From: UBA993 sp964485855
Lineage (GTDB): Bacteria > Bacillota > Dethiobacteria > DTU022
Length of the DNA: 46,649 nt
Direction of reading: 5' to 3'
NCBI GenBank assembly: GCA_964485855.1
Contig: CAZAKI010000016.1
Span: 1-46,649, forward strand
Each line of letters starts with the position of its first letter. Position 1 is the first letter of the stretch. Of the stretch, positions 23,476-31,940 are shown in pieces. Both the position numbers and the translations under genes were made by a program. A model generated the notes under the pieces. The model saw only the letters and a program-made list of their open reading frames with translations. It had not been told where the DNA came from and ran no database searches.

Positions 23476-24951
23476 TTGGAAAAGGGTAATAAAAAAATAT
23501 TATTGATCGTAGTGATTATAGGATTCTTTATTTTGCTCGCCACAAATGTAACCACTTTTTATTTAGCCGGTGGCTTGAGGGAAAAACCGGTTTCAGATGA
23601 GACGACAGTAATTAAGTACGAACCGGTCCGCCGGGATCTTGATTTAGATACGATGGTGATTCAGGATGCCCTTGATACCATTTTGGAGTATTATTATTCT
23701 CCGGTTGAGAGGGAAGTTCTGATTGAAGGAGCCTTGCGCGGCATGATCGATAGCATCGAGGATCCGCAGGTCCGTTTCTTCGATCCCGATGAGCTTGAAG
23801 AATTTATGACTGATACTGAAGGATCTTACAGCGGTATTGGCGTGAGGATTGTTGAAACTAATCAGAAGATCGTTGTATTTGAGGTTTTCCCCGGATCACC
23901 GGCAGAAGATAGCGGTTTGAGCCCCGGGGATTATATCCTTGAAGCAGACGGACAGGAATTGACCGGCCAGGGTGTATGGTTTGCGGTGGAACTGCTGCGG
24001 GGACCTTCAAATGTCCCGGTTGAAATATTAATTAAACGTCCGGGGGCAGATGAACCTCTCGTAGTATCTGTCAATCGGTCCGAGATTAAGGTTGCAACTG
24101 TCTTCAGTGAAATCCTGGAGGAAGGTCTTGGCTATGTTCGCATCAGCAGCTTTGACAGCAACACAGCCGGTGAATTCAGTAAACAGTTTCGGGAGCTAGA
24201 AAAAGAAGGTCTTTCAGTCGGGTTGATTTTGGATCTGCGCAATAATCCCGGTGGTTTAGTTGACCAGGCGGTGGAAATTGCCAAGCTGCTGGTGCCGGAA
24301 GGTGAAATTGTCCGTCTGGTTGGCAAGGATGGGGAAGTGCGCAATACTTACTATTCAAGTGCAGCAAAAAAACCGTACCCGATCGTCGTTTTGATCAATG
24401 AAGATTCGGCCAGCTCCTCCGAACTCCTCGCCGGGGCGCTGCAGGATCGGGGCGCCGCCCTACTGGTTGGCAAGACCACTTATGGCAAAGCCTCTGTTCA
24501 ACAGCTGGCCAACCTTGATGACGGCAGCGGAATCCTGCTGACCATGGCTCGCTATTTTACCCCTTCAGGGCATGATATTCACGAGCACGGTATCGAACCG
24601 GACTTTGAAGTTGAAATGCCGGAGATCTTGCGTTACTATCATTATTTCTTTCCAGATAGCCTGGAACAGGGCGATTATGGGGTCGAAGTTGAAATGTTGC
24701 AGATGATGCTGGAACAGGTCGGTTTTCCGGTTGAAGTATCCGGTTACTTTGATCTTTCCACGTCAGTGGCGTTGACTAATTTTCAGTTGGATTCAAATCT
24801 TCCGGGAACCGGGAAATTTGACGATCGGACCTGGGTGGAGCTGCGTGAGGCTTTGGATCTAGCCGCCCGGGAAAACGACGAACAACTCAATCAAGCCCTG
24901 GAATTAATTAAAAAGCCTGGTCTTTGGACCATCACCGGGAGTAATAACTGA
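23476..24951 (+). CDS. S41 carboxyl-terminal processing protease (CtpA/CtpB type)
   Basis: About 491 residues. TTG 23476 is favoured because AGGAG (23462-23466) touches the alternative ATG 23467. An N-terminal membrane anchor (ILLIVVIIGFFILLA) precedes a PDZ domain (about 100-185; SGIGVRI, SPAEDSGLSPGDYIL) and the S41 domain with catalytic Ser313 in SASSSE and Lys338 in YGKAS. A C-terminal peptidoglycan-binding domain (about 400-470; VEVEMLQMMLEQVGF, ALTNFQ) tethers it to the wall. In Bacillus, ctpB sits beside ftsEX and takes part in regulated proteolysis during sporulation; the role here is not known. Confidence 0.93.
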   Translation: MEKGNKKILLIVVIIGFFILLATNVTTFYLAGGLREKPVSDETTVIKYEPVRRDLDLDTMVIQDALDTILEYYYSPVEREVLIEGALRGMIDSIEDPQVRFFDPDELEEFMTDTEGSYSGIGVRIVETNQKIVVFEVFPGSPAEDSGLSPGDYILEADGQELTGQGVWFAVELLRGPSNVPVEILIKRPGADEPLVVSVNRSEIKVATVFSEILEEGLGYVRISSFDSNTAGEFSKQFRELEKEGLSVGLILDLRNNPGGLVDQAVEIAKLLVPEGEIVRLVGKDGEVRNTYYSSAAKKPYPIVVLINEDSASSSELLAGALQDRGAALLVGKTTYGKASVQQLANLDDGSGILLTMARYFTPSGHDIHEHGIEPDFEVEMPEILRYYHYFFPDSLEQGDYGVEVEMLQMMLEQVGFPVEVSGYFDLSTSVALTNFQLDSNLPGTGKFDDRTWVELREALDLAARENDEQLNQALELIKKPGLWTITGSNN

Positions 24952-24954
24952 TCG

Positions 24955-26319
24955 ATGCAGCTTTTACTTGAGATTGGCAAAATATTTATTACAACATTTT
25001 TCTTTTCGCTGATTACACCGATGTTTTGGGTGGTTCTATTTCTGATATATACGCAATACCGGCGCCAGGCCGCCATTGAAAAAAAGTTGTTTGGCCGTGT
25101 TTTAAACCCGATCGGCAGACAGATGCTTCTCTCTGCCGCTCCTGGTTTAGTCGGAGGGCTATTGGCCAGCGGGGTTTTAATTATCCTTGGTCTTTCCCTG
25201 GAACAGATTGGCCTATATTATATCTGGCCGGTAGCCTTACTGCTGCTTTTAATCAACCCCCGCTATCTTTGTTTTTCATATGCGGGGAGCATCGTGGCCA
25301 GTGGGGCGATTATCACTAAACATTTGCTGATTCCCCTGTTCCCGGCCCTGGAGAACTATACTTTTTTTACAGCACTGTTGGAGATTCACATTCCGGCCCT
25401 GTTGGTTCTGATTGGTTTGCTGCATTTAGTTGAAGCGCTGTTAATCTATAGCAGCGGTTATCAGGGCAGCACTCCTGTTTACTTAAAACAGGATAACGGA
25501 CAGGTTGTAGGCGCTTTCATGTTACAGCGGTTTTGGCCACTGCCGCTGGTTGCCCTTTTAGTGGCAGTGGTGGCTCAATCGGAAATTGCAGGGGTAAGCA
25601 TGCCGGAATGGTGGCCGATTCTCAGCTCGGCGATCGAGCCGGAAGCGGGTCAGGGCTTGCAATATATGATTATCCCAGTAGCCGCCGGTTTGGGCTATTC
25701 CGACCTCGCTCTGGCTTCAACACCCCGCATGCGCAGCACTTTTTCGGCAAAATGGCTTGCTTTTTACAGCATAATCTTACTTGCCGTGGCAATCATCTCT
25801 GAATCCTGGAGCATCTTTGTTCTACCCGGAATAATGTTTGCGCCTGTGGGACATGAATTGCTGATCCTGCTAGGGAAAAAACACGAAGAAGAAGCAGGAA
25901 AGCTTTTCGTTCAGGGTGAACAAGGTGTTCTGCTGATGATGGTTTTACCCGATACTCCCGCAGCCAAGTCCGGCTTGATCAATAATGACTTAATTCTCAG
26001 GATTAACGGTCAGGAAGTAAACAGCAGTTACGAGCTGATGTCAGCTGTCGATCAGAGCTATTTTCTGGTCCTGATTGAAGGTAAAAGGGGCCGGGAAGAT
26101 CTTTCTCTGATCCTAAATAAAGGCAAACAAGAAGCTGGGTCCGGCGCAGAGCCAACAGAGATCCAGGGCCGGCTTACACGAAATAATCCTTTACTGCATC
26201 GTATTGCCGCCCTGGGGTTAATACCGGTTCCCCCACCTGAATCACCGGTATATCTTGAGACCAGGAAACCGGATCTGCTTGGTTGGTTGAAAAATATTTT
26301 CGCCCGCTTTAAGCGTTAG
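24955..26319 (+). CDS. Polytopic membrane protein with C-terminal PDZ domain (MinJ-like)
   Basis: 454 residues with several hydrophobic segments over the first 300 residues, then a PDZ domain at about 320-395 (GVLLMMVLPDTPAAKSGLINNDLILRI... NGQEVNSSYEL). The architecture and the place between ctp and uvrB match Bacillus minJ (yvjD), which links DivIVA to MinCD in division-site selection. Sequence motifs specific for MinJ cannot be judged by eye, so the name stays tentative. It starts 3 nt after the protease stop and ends in TAG. Confidence 0.75.
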   Translation: MQLLLEIGKIFITTFFFSLITPMFWVVLFLIYTQYRRQAAIEKKLFGRVLNPIGRQMLLSAAPGLVGGLLASGVLIILGLSLEQIGLYYIWPVALLLLLINPRYLCFSYAGSIVASGAIITKHLLIPLFPALENYTFFTALLEIHIPALLVLIGLLHLVEALLIYSSGYQGSTPVYLKQDNGQVVGAFMLQRFWPLPLVALLVAVVAQSEIAGVSMPEWWPILSSAIEPEAGQGLQYMIIPVAAGLGYSDLALASTPRMRSTFSAKWLAFYSIILLAVAIISESWSIFVLPGIMFAPVGHELLILLGKKHEEEAGKLFVQGEQGVLLMMVLPDTPAAKSGLINNDLILRINGQEVNSSYELMSAVDQSYFLVLIEGKRGREDLSLILNKGKQEAGSGAEPTEIQGRLTRNNPLLHRIAALGLIPVPPPESPVYLETRKPDLLGWLKNIFARFKR

Positions 26320-26345
26320 CTGCCTGTTAATCGTTGTTAACGGGC
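26320..26345 (+). terminator. Hairpin after the MinJ-like gene
   Basis: TGCCTGTTAA and TTAACGGGCA pair over 10 positions with one G-U, with a short loop. No T-tract follows, so it is a weak terminator candidate or an RNA-processing hairpin. Confidence 0.35.
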
Positions 26346-26372
26346 ATAATCATAACCTAAAAGAGTGATTTG

Positions 26373-26948
26373 ATGATAACTGCTGCAATCGCTGCTTTTG
26401 TAACCGTTTTTTTCGCTGAATTCGGTGACAAGACCCAGCTGGTTTCCTTGACTATGGCCTGCCGCTATCCGCCTTTACAGGTTCTGGCAGGAGCAATGAT
26501 TGCCCTTTCCCTGGTGATCGGAATGGCCGTAACTGTCGGTGGTTTTCTTGCTGCTTACATTCCACATGCCTTGATTGCCATCGTTTCCGGTTTTATCTTC
26601 ATCCTGATTGGCATTTTAAATTATCGTCAGAAAGACGAAAATGAAAACGAATGCAGCGATCGGAAAGATGGCTTTATCCAAACGATGGTTATGGTATTCG
26701 CCGCAGAATTTGGTGATAAGACCCAGCTGGCAGCCATGTTCCTGGCCGCCGGGCTCGGCTTCCCGGTAGCGATTTTTATTGGCGCTATGTTGGCTATGTT
26801 TCTAAACCACTTGATTGCCGTTTACCTCGGAAGTCGTTTTTTATCCAGACTAAATCCCCGTTACCTGCGCCTTAGCACAGCCATCCTCTTTTGCCTGATT
26901 GGCCTGCTGATCATAGTGTGGGAGGCTGTTCCCCTCTTATTCAGTTGA
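26373..26948 (+). CDS. GDT1/TMEM165-family (UPF0016) cation transporter
   Basis: 191 residues made of two homologous halves, each with the family signature E-x-GD-K-[TS]: FAEFGDKTQL near residue 14 and again near 110. Six hydrophobic segments are apparent, three per half, with a charged linker (DENENECSDRK) between. Members move manganese or calcium; bacterial ones such as MneA/MntX export manganese. No manganese riboswitch is seen in the short upstream spacer. ATG 26373 is preferred over TTG 26370 from AAGAG spacing. Confidence 0.9.
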   Translation: MITAAIAAFVTVFFAEFGDKTQLVSLTMACRYPPLQVLAGAMIALSLVIGMAVTVGGFLAAYIPHALIAIVSGFIFILIGILNYRQKDENENECSDRKDGFIQTMVMVFAAEFGDKTQLAAMFLAAGLGFPVAIFIGAMLAMFLNHLIAVYLGSRFLSRLNPRYLRLSTAILFCLIGLLIIVWEAVPLLFS

Positions 26949-26990
26949 AGCCACACTGACAATTCTGCCTGAAGCAGGGCAATTCTTCTA

Positions 26991-26999
26991 TGCTATAAT
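26991..26999 (+). promoter_or_regulatory. Extended -10 promoter for uvrB
   Basis: TGC TATAAT, a perfect extended -10 at 26991-26999; the -35 (GAAGCA at 26971) is poor. No LexA-type box is evident nearby. Confidence 0.55.
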
Positions 27000-27064
27000 A
27001 TTAGAAGCACCAGGCGATCCTGACCTGCGCCGCTGATTGAAAGCGTTATTAAGGAGGCTGAGTA

Positions 27065-29041
27065 TTGGCCGAAAATAAATTATTTAAGATCAAGGCTGAT
27101 CATCAACCTTCCGGTGATCAGCCTGAAGCGATAAAAGCCCTGGTGCAAGGACTGCACCAGGGCTATAATTACCAGACGTTGCTTGGCGTAACAGGTTCGG
27201 GCAAGACTTTTACGATAGCGAACGTTATCGAGAGCGTTCAACGGCCAACATTGGTGATGGCGCCGAACAAGATCCTTGCAGCCCAGCTCTGCAGTGAATT
27301 CAAAGATTTATTTCCTGATAATGCCGTAGAATATTTCATCAGTTACTATGATTATTACCAGCCGGAGGCGTACCTGCCTTCCAGTGACACTTATATCGAG
27401 AAGGATTCATCGATTAATGATGAGATTGACAAGCTGCGTCATTCTGCAACCAGTTCGCTGTTAGAAAGGCGCGATGTGATCATCGTTGCTTCGGTGTCCT
27501 GTATCTACGGGCTCGGTTCACCACAGGAATATCTGGAACAGGTCCTCTCCCTACGCAAAGGCAGCACGATCAGCCGCGAGCAGATCATTGAGAGGCTTGT
27601 GGATATCCAGTACCAGCGGAATGAGATTGACTTTCACCGCGGTACTTTCCGGGTCCGGGGTGACGTGATCGAAATAATCCCCGCTTCTTTTTCCGATGCC
27701 GCTGTGCGAGTTGAACTCTTCGGCGACGAAATTGAGAAACTGCGGGAGATAGACCTGCTCAGCGGGCGGGTAACTGGTGATCGAACGCATGTGGCAATAT
27801 TCCCGGCAACTCATTATGTAACAGCTCCGGATCAGTTGCAGCGGGCGGTTACCGCTATTGAAGCTGAACTGCAGGAACGACTGGCTTATTTCCGCAGCCG
27901 GGATCGCCAACTGGAAGCCCAGAGGTTGGAACAGAAGACAAATTATGACCTGGAGATGCTCCAGGAGATCGGTTTTTGCAGCGGGATCGAAAATTATTCC
28001 CGGCATCTCGACGGACGCCCTCCGGGAAGCCGTCCGGCAACCCTGCTTGATTACTTTCCCGCGGATATGTTAATGGTGATTGATGAATCTCATATCACTA
28101 TACCCCAGATCAACGGGATGTACCGTGGTGATTTGTCACGAAAAAGCAACCTGGTCGATTACGGTTTCCGCTTGCCATCGGCTCTCGATAACCGACCATT
28201 GCGGTTTGATGAATTTGAGAACCTGGTTAATCAGGCTATCCTGGTTTCGGCAACTCCCGGCCCCTGGGAACTCGAGCATAGCCCTTGTGTCGTGGAGCAA
28301 ATTATCCGCCCGACCGGTTTAGTCGATCCGGAGGTTGAAATCCGTTCAGCGGCAGGGCAGGTAGATGACCTCTATGGTGAAATCCGCTTGAGGGCTGAGG
28401 CCAATCAGCGTGTCCTGGTGACCACCATGACTAAAAGAATGGCGGAAGACTTAACCGACTATTACCGGCAGATGGGCATCCGGGTTCGCTACATGCATTC
28501 GGACATCGATGCTATCGAGAGGATGGCAATCATCCGCGGGTTGCGGTTAGGAGAATTTGATGTTTTAATCGGGATCAATTTGTTACGGGAAGGGCTTGAT
28601 CTCCCGGAGGTGACCCTGGTAGCAATTCTTGATGCCGACAAAGAGGGTTTCCTGCGCTCAGAGCGTTCGTTAATCCAGACCATTGGTCGAACCGCCCGTA
28701 ACATTGAAGGCCGGGTGATAATGTATGCCGAGCAGATTACTGCTTCTATGCAACGGGCTATTGATGAAACCGAGCGGCGCCGTCAGAAACAGACCGCTTA
28801 TAACCAAAAACATAACATTGTACCCCGGACGATTATCAAGCCGATCCATGCCCTGATTGAAGCGACAGCGGTAGCGGAAGAAGAGGAAAGATATTTTGCT
28901 GATAACCTGAAAAAAATGCCGGCAGCGCAACGGAAGAAAACAATTGTCAAATTACGTAAAGAGATGCTTCAGGCCTCAAAGGAGCTGGCTTTTGAAAGGG
29001 CCGCTGAGCTGCGGGATATGATTTATGAACTTGAAAAATAA
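27065..29041 (+). CDS. uvrB: Excinuclease ABC subunit B
   Basis: 658 residues, normal for UvrB, the damage-verifying helicase-like subunit of nucleotide excision repair. TTG start with AAGGAGG 6-7 nt upstream. Walker A is GVTGSGKT (about 41-48), the beta-hairpin region has YYDYYQPEAYLP, the DEAD-like box is DESHITIPQI, and later motifs include GINLLREGLDLPEV and QTIGRTARN. The C-terminal UVR domain (KLRKEMLQASKELAFERAAELRD) binds UvrC. It ends in TAA followed directly by TAG. Confidence 0.98.
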   Translation: MAENKLFKIKADHQPSGDQPEAIKALVQGLHQGYNYQTLLGVTGSGKTFTIANVIESVQRPTLVMAPNKILAAQLCSEFKDLFPDNAVEYFISYYDYYQPEAYLPSSDTYIEKDSSINDEIDKLRHSATSSLLERRDVIIVASVSCIYGLGSPQEYLEQVLSLRKGSTISREQIIERLVDIQYQRNEIDFHRGTFRVRGDVIEIIPASFSDAAVRVELFGDEIEKLREIDLLSGRVTGDRTHVAIFPATHYVTAPDQLQRAVTAIEAELQERLAYFRSRDRQLEAQRLEQKTNYDLEMLQEIGFCSGIENYSRHLDGRPPGSRPATLLDYFPADMLMVIDESHITIPQINGMYRGDLSRKSNLVDYGFRLPSALDNRPLRFDEFENLVNQAILVSATPGPWELEHSPCVVEQIIRPTGLVDPEVEIRSAAGQVDDLYGEIRLRAEANQRVLVTTMTKRMAEDLTDYYRQMGIRVRYMHSDIDAIERMAIIRGLRLGEFDVLIGINLLREGLDLPEVTLVAILDADKEGFLRSERSLIQTIGRTARNIEGRVIMYAEQITASMQRAIDETERRRQKQTAYNQKHNIVPRTIIKPIHALIEATAVAEEEERYFADNLKKMPAAQRKKTIVKLRKEMLQASKELAFERAAELRDMIYELEK

Positions 29042-29068
29042 TAGCATCTGATCGATGAGGTGGATAGT

Positions 29069-31924
29069 TTGACAGCAGGAGAAATAGTCATTCGCGGTGC
29101 CAGGGAACATAATCTGAAGAATATCGATTTAACCCTGCCCCGTAACCAATTAATTGTTTTTACCGGCTTAAGTGGCTCAGGGAAATCTTCACTGGCTTTT
29201 GATACGATCTATGCCGAGGGTCAGAGGCGTTATGTCGAATCCTTGTCTGCGTACGCCCGTCAGTTTTTGGGGCAGATGGACAAACCGGATCTTGATCAGA
29301 TCGAGGGGCTTTCGCCGGCGATATCAATAGACCAGAAAACTGCCTCCCGGAATCCGCGTTCAACTGTAGGAACGGTTACAGAGATATACGACTATATCCG
29401 TTTGCTTTATGCCCGGATCGGCCATCCTTATTGCCCGGATTGCCATAAGCCGATCAGCCAGCAGACAGTTCAGCAGATGGTTGACCAGGTTTTAACTCTT
29501 CCCGCCGAAACAAGAGTCCAAGTCCTCGCTCCCCTGGTACGCAGCCGGAAAGGCGAGTATAATCGTCTCTTTGAAGATATGCGCCGTAAAGGTTACGTCC
29601 GAATCAGGGTAGATGGGAAAACCCGGGAGCTTGAAGAAGAAATTGTTCTTGATAAGCAGAAAAAACATGACATTGAAGTAGTAGTTGATCGCCTGATTCT
29701 CAGGGAGGATGTTCGTTCACGCCTGGCTGATTCACTGGAAACTGCCCTGAAGCTTAGTGAAGGGCTGGTTTTAGTGGAAGAGATCGAGGGTGAAGAGCAC
29801 CTGTTCAGTGAGAATTTTGCCTGTGCGGAATGTGGGTTTAGTTTTGAGGAAATCAGCCCACGGATCTTTTCATTTAACAGTCCCTATGGGGCCTGTCCAG
29901 AGTGCAGTGGGCTGGGGACGAAATCCGAATTTACCGCCGACCTGGTGATCCCCTTTCCCGAGCTTTCAATTCGTGAAGGGGCGATTCATCCCCTGAGCGG
30001 ACAGAATTATTACATGCAATTTCTGGAATCTGCGGCAAAAGCCTGGGGAGTCGATCTGGATCAACCTTTTAAGGAACTGGAGCCGGATCTGCAGCAGAAG
30101 ATTCTTTACGGTTCACCGGAAGTAATAAATTTTCGCTATGTCAATATGTTCAAGCGGGTGCGCAACTACCGCAAGACTTATCCCGGTGTGCTGAGATTGC
30201 TGGAGAGGCGCTATTCTGCAACCTCTTCTGAGGATATGCGTAATGACATGAGCCGCTACATGCAAATCAGACCATGTCCGGCCTGTAAAGGACGCCGGCT
30301 TAAACCATCAAGCCTTGCTGTTTTACTGGGCGAACGCAATATTGCCGATCTGGCGTCGCTTACGGTGGAAGAGGCGGATTACTTTTTCAGTAATCTGAAG
30401 CTTACTCCCCGCGAGGAACACATTGCCCGCCAGGTTTTAAAAGAAATTTGTGAACGGTTAAAATTCCTGCGCAATGTTGGGTTGCAGTACCTTACTATCG
30501 ATCGTGCCGCAACGACATTATCCGGTGGCGAAGCACAGAGGATCCGGCTGGCCACCCAGATTGGCTCGGGCCTGACCGGTGTTATTTATATCCTTGATGA
30601 ACCAAGCATCGGTTTGCACCAGCGCGACAATGCAAGGCTGATCGGCACTTTGAAAGCGCTGCGTGACTTGGGCAACACTGTCCTGGTAGTTGAACATGAC
30701 GAGGAAACTATCCGCAGTGCCGATCACCTGGTTGATATCGGTCCGGGAGCTGGGGCCGGGGGTGGTGAAATAGTGGCCCAGGGTTCACTGGAAGACATAA
30801 TGGCCGTTTCTGCTTCAATCACCGGCGATTATCTGGCCGGCAGGCGTTTTGTCCCGGTTCCTGCCGAGCGCAGGGCAACCAATGATCGCTGGCTGTGGAT
30901 CCGCGGGGCCAGTGAGCATAATCTAAAAAATATCGATGTGGCCATTCCCCTGGGGCTTTTTGTTTGTGTTGCCGGAGTATCGGGTTCCGGTAAAAGTACA
31001 TTAATCAATGAAATTTTAGCCCGGGCCCTGGCCCGCAAACTGCACCGCTCAAGAGAACAGGTTGGCGCGCACCGGGCTGTAGAAGGGATAGAACTACTGG
31101 ATAAAGTTATCGAGATTGATCAGTCGCCAATTGGGAGGACGCCACGCTCGAACCCGGCAACCTACACCGGATTGTTTGATGGGATTCGCGAACTTTTCGC
31201 CAAGACCCCGGAATCGAGGCGGCGGGGCTACAAGCAGGGACGGTTTAGCTTTAATGTTAAGGGCGGGCGCTGTGAAGCATGTCGCGGCGACGGGATCTTA
31301 AGGATCGAGATGCATTTTCTGCCTGATGTTTATGTCCCCTGCGAGGTATGCCGGGGCAAACGCTATAACCGGGAAACTCTCGAAGTGCGGTACAAGGAAA
31401 AAAATATTGCCGATGTCTTGGCGATGACCGTAGAAGAAGCGCTAGACTTCTTTTTCGCTATTCCTAAAATACAGCGAAAGTTACAGCTGCTCTATGACGT
31501 CGGCTTGGGTTACATCCACCTGGGCCAGCCGGCGACAACCCTATCCGGTGGGGAAGCGCAGAGGGTTAAGCTGGCTACAGAGCTTTCCCGCCGTAGTAAC
31601 GGGCGCAGCCTCTATATTCTTGACGAGCCAACTACCGGACTGCATCTCGATGACATCAGTAAACTGCTGGTCATTCTGGACCGTCTGGTTGAGAGCGGCA
31701 ATACGGTCCTGGTGATTGAACATAACCTCGAAGTCTTGAAAAGAGCCGATTACCTGATTGATCTCGGTCCGGAAGGCGGTGACGGCGGAGGCAATGTGGT
31801 GGCCTGTGGAACCCCGGAAGCAGTTGCCGTCAATAAAGATTCTTTTACCGGCCAGTGGTTGTTACCAATCCTTAAAATGAAACAAAAACCGGGCAGGGTA
31901 AAAACTGGCGCCCGGAAATCATAA
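29069..31924 (+). CDS. uvrA: Excinuclease ABC subunit A
   Basis: 951 residues. TTG 29069 is chosen because GAGGT lies 7 nt upstream and the protein then begins MTAGEIVIRGAREHNLKNI like its relatives; GTG 29060 would overlap the Shine-Dalgarno. Two ABC modules: Walker A GLSGSGKSS and GVSGSGKST, signatures LSGGEAQRIRLA and LSGGEAQRVKLA, Walker B ILDEPSIGLH and ILDEPTTGLH. Zinc clusters CxxC appear at CPDCHKP, CAECGFSF/CPECSGLG and CEACRGDG/CEVCRGKR. It forms the damage-sensing UvrA dimer and is cotranscribed with uvrB and uvrC. Confidence 0.98.
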   Translation: MTAGEIVIRGAREHNLKNIDLTLPRNQLIVFTGLSGSGKSSLAFDTIYAEGQRRYVESLSAYARQFLGQMDKPDLDQIEGLSPAISIDQKTASRNPRSTVGTVTEIYDYIRLLYARIGHPYCPDCHKPISQQTVQQMVDQVLTLPAETRVQVLAPLVRSRKGEYNRLFEDMRRKGYVRIRVDGKTRELEEEIVLDKQKKHDIEVVVDRLILREDVRSRLADSLETALKLSEGLVLVEEIEGEEHLFSENFACAECGFSFEEISPRIFSFNSPYGACPECSGLGTKSEFTADLVIPFPELSIREGAIHPLSGQNYYMQFLESAAKAWGVDLDQPFKELEPDLQQKILYGSPEVINFRYVNMFKRVRNYRKTYPGVLRLLERRYSATSSEDMRNDMSRYMQIRPCPACKGRRLKPSSLAVLLGERNIADLASLTVEEADYFFSNLKLTPREEHIARQVLKEICERLKFLRNVGLQYLTIDRAATTLSGGEAQRIRLATQIGSGLTGVIYILDEPSIGLHQRDNARLIGTLKALRDLGNTVLVVEHDEETIRSADHLVDIGPGAGAGGGEIVAQGSLEDIMAVSASITGDYLAGRRFVPVPAERRATNDRWLWIRGASEHNLKNIDVAIPLGLFVCVAGVSGSGKSTLINEILARALARKLHRSREQVGAHRAVEGIELLDKVIEIDQSPIGRTPRSNPATYTGLFDGIRELFAKTPESRRRGYKQGRFSFNVKGGRCEACRGDGILRIEMHFLPDVYVPCEVCRGKRYNRETLEVRYKEKNIADVLAMTVEEALDFFFAIPKIQRKLQLLYDVGLGYIHLGQPATTLSGGEAQRVKLATELSRRSNGRSLYILDEPTTGLHLDDISKLLVILDRLVESGNTVLVIEHNLEVLKRADYLIDLGPEGGDGGGNVVACGTPEAVAVNKDSFTGQWLLPILKMKQKPGRVKTGARKS

Positions 31925-31940
31925 GCGAGGTCTTTTTATC

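Noticed and set aside
26949..27064. LexA (SOS) box before uvrB
   Set aside because: No CGAAC-N4-GTTCG-like sequence could be found in this spacer.
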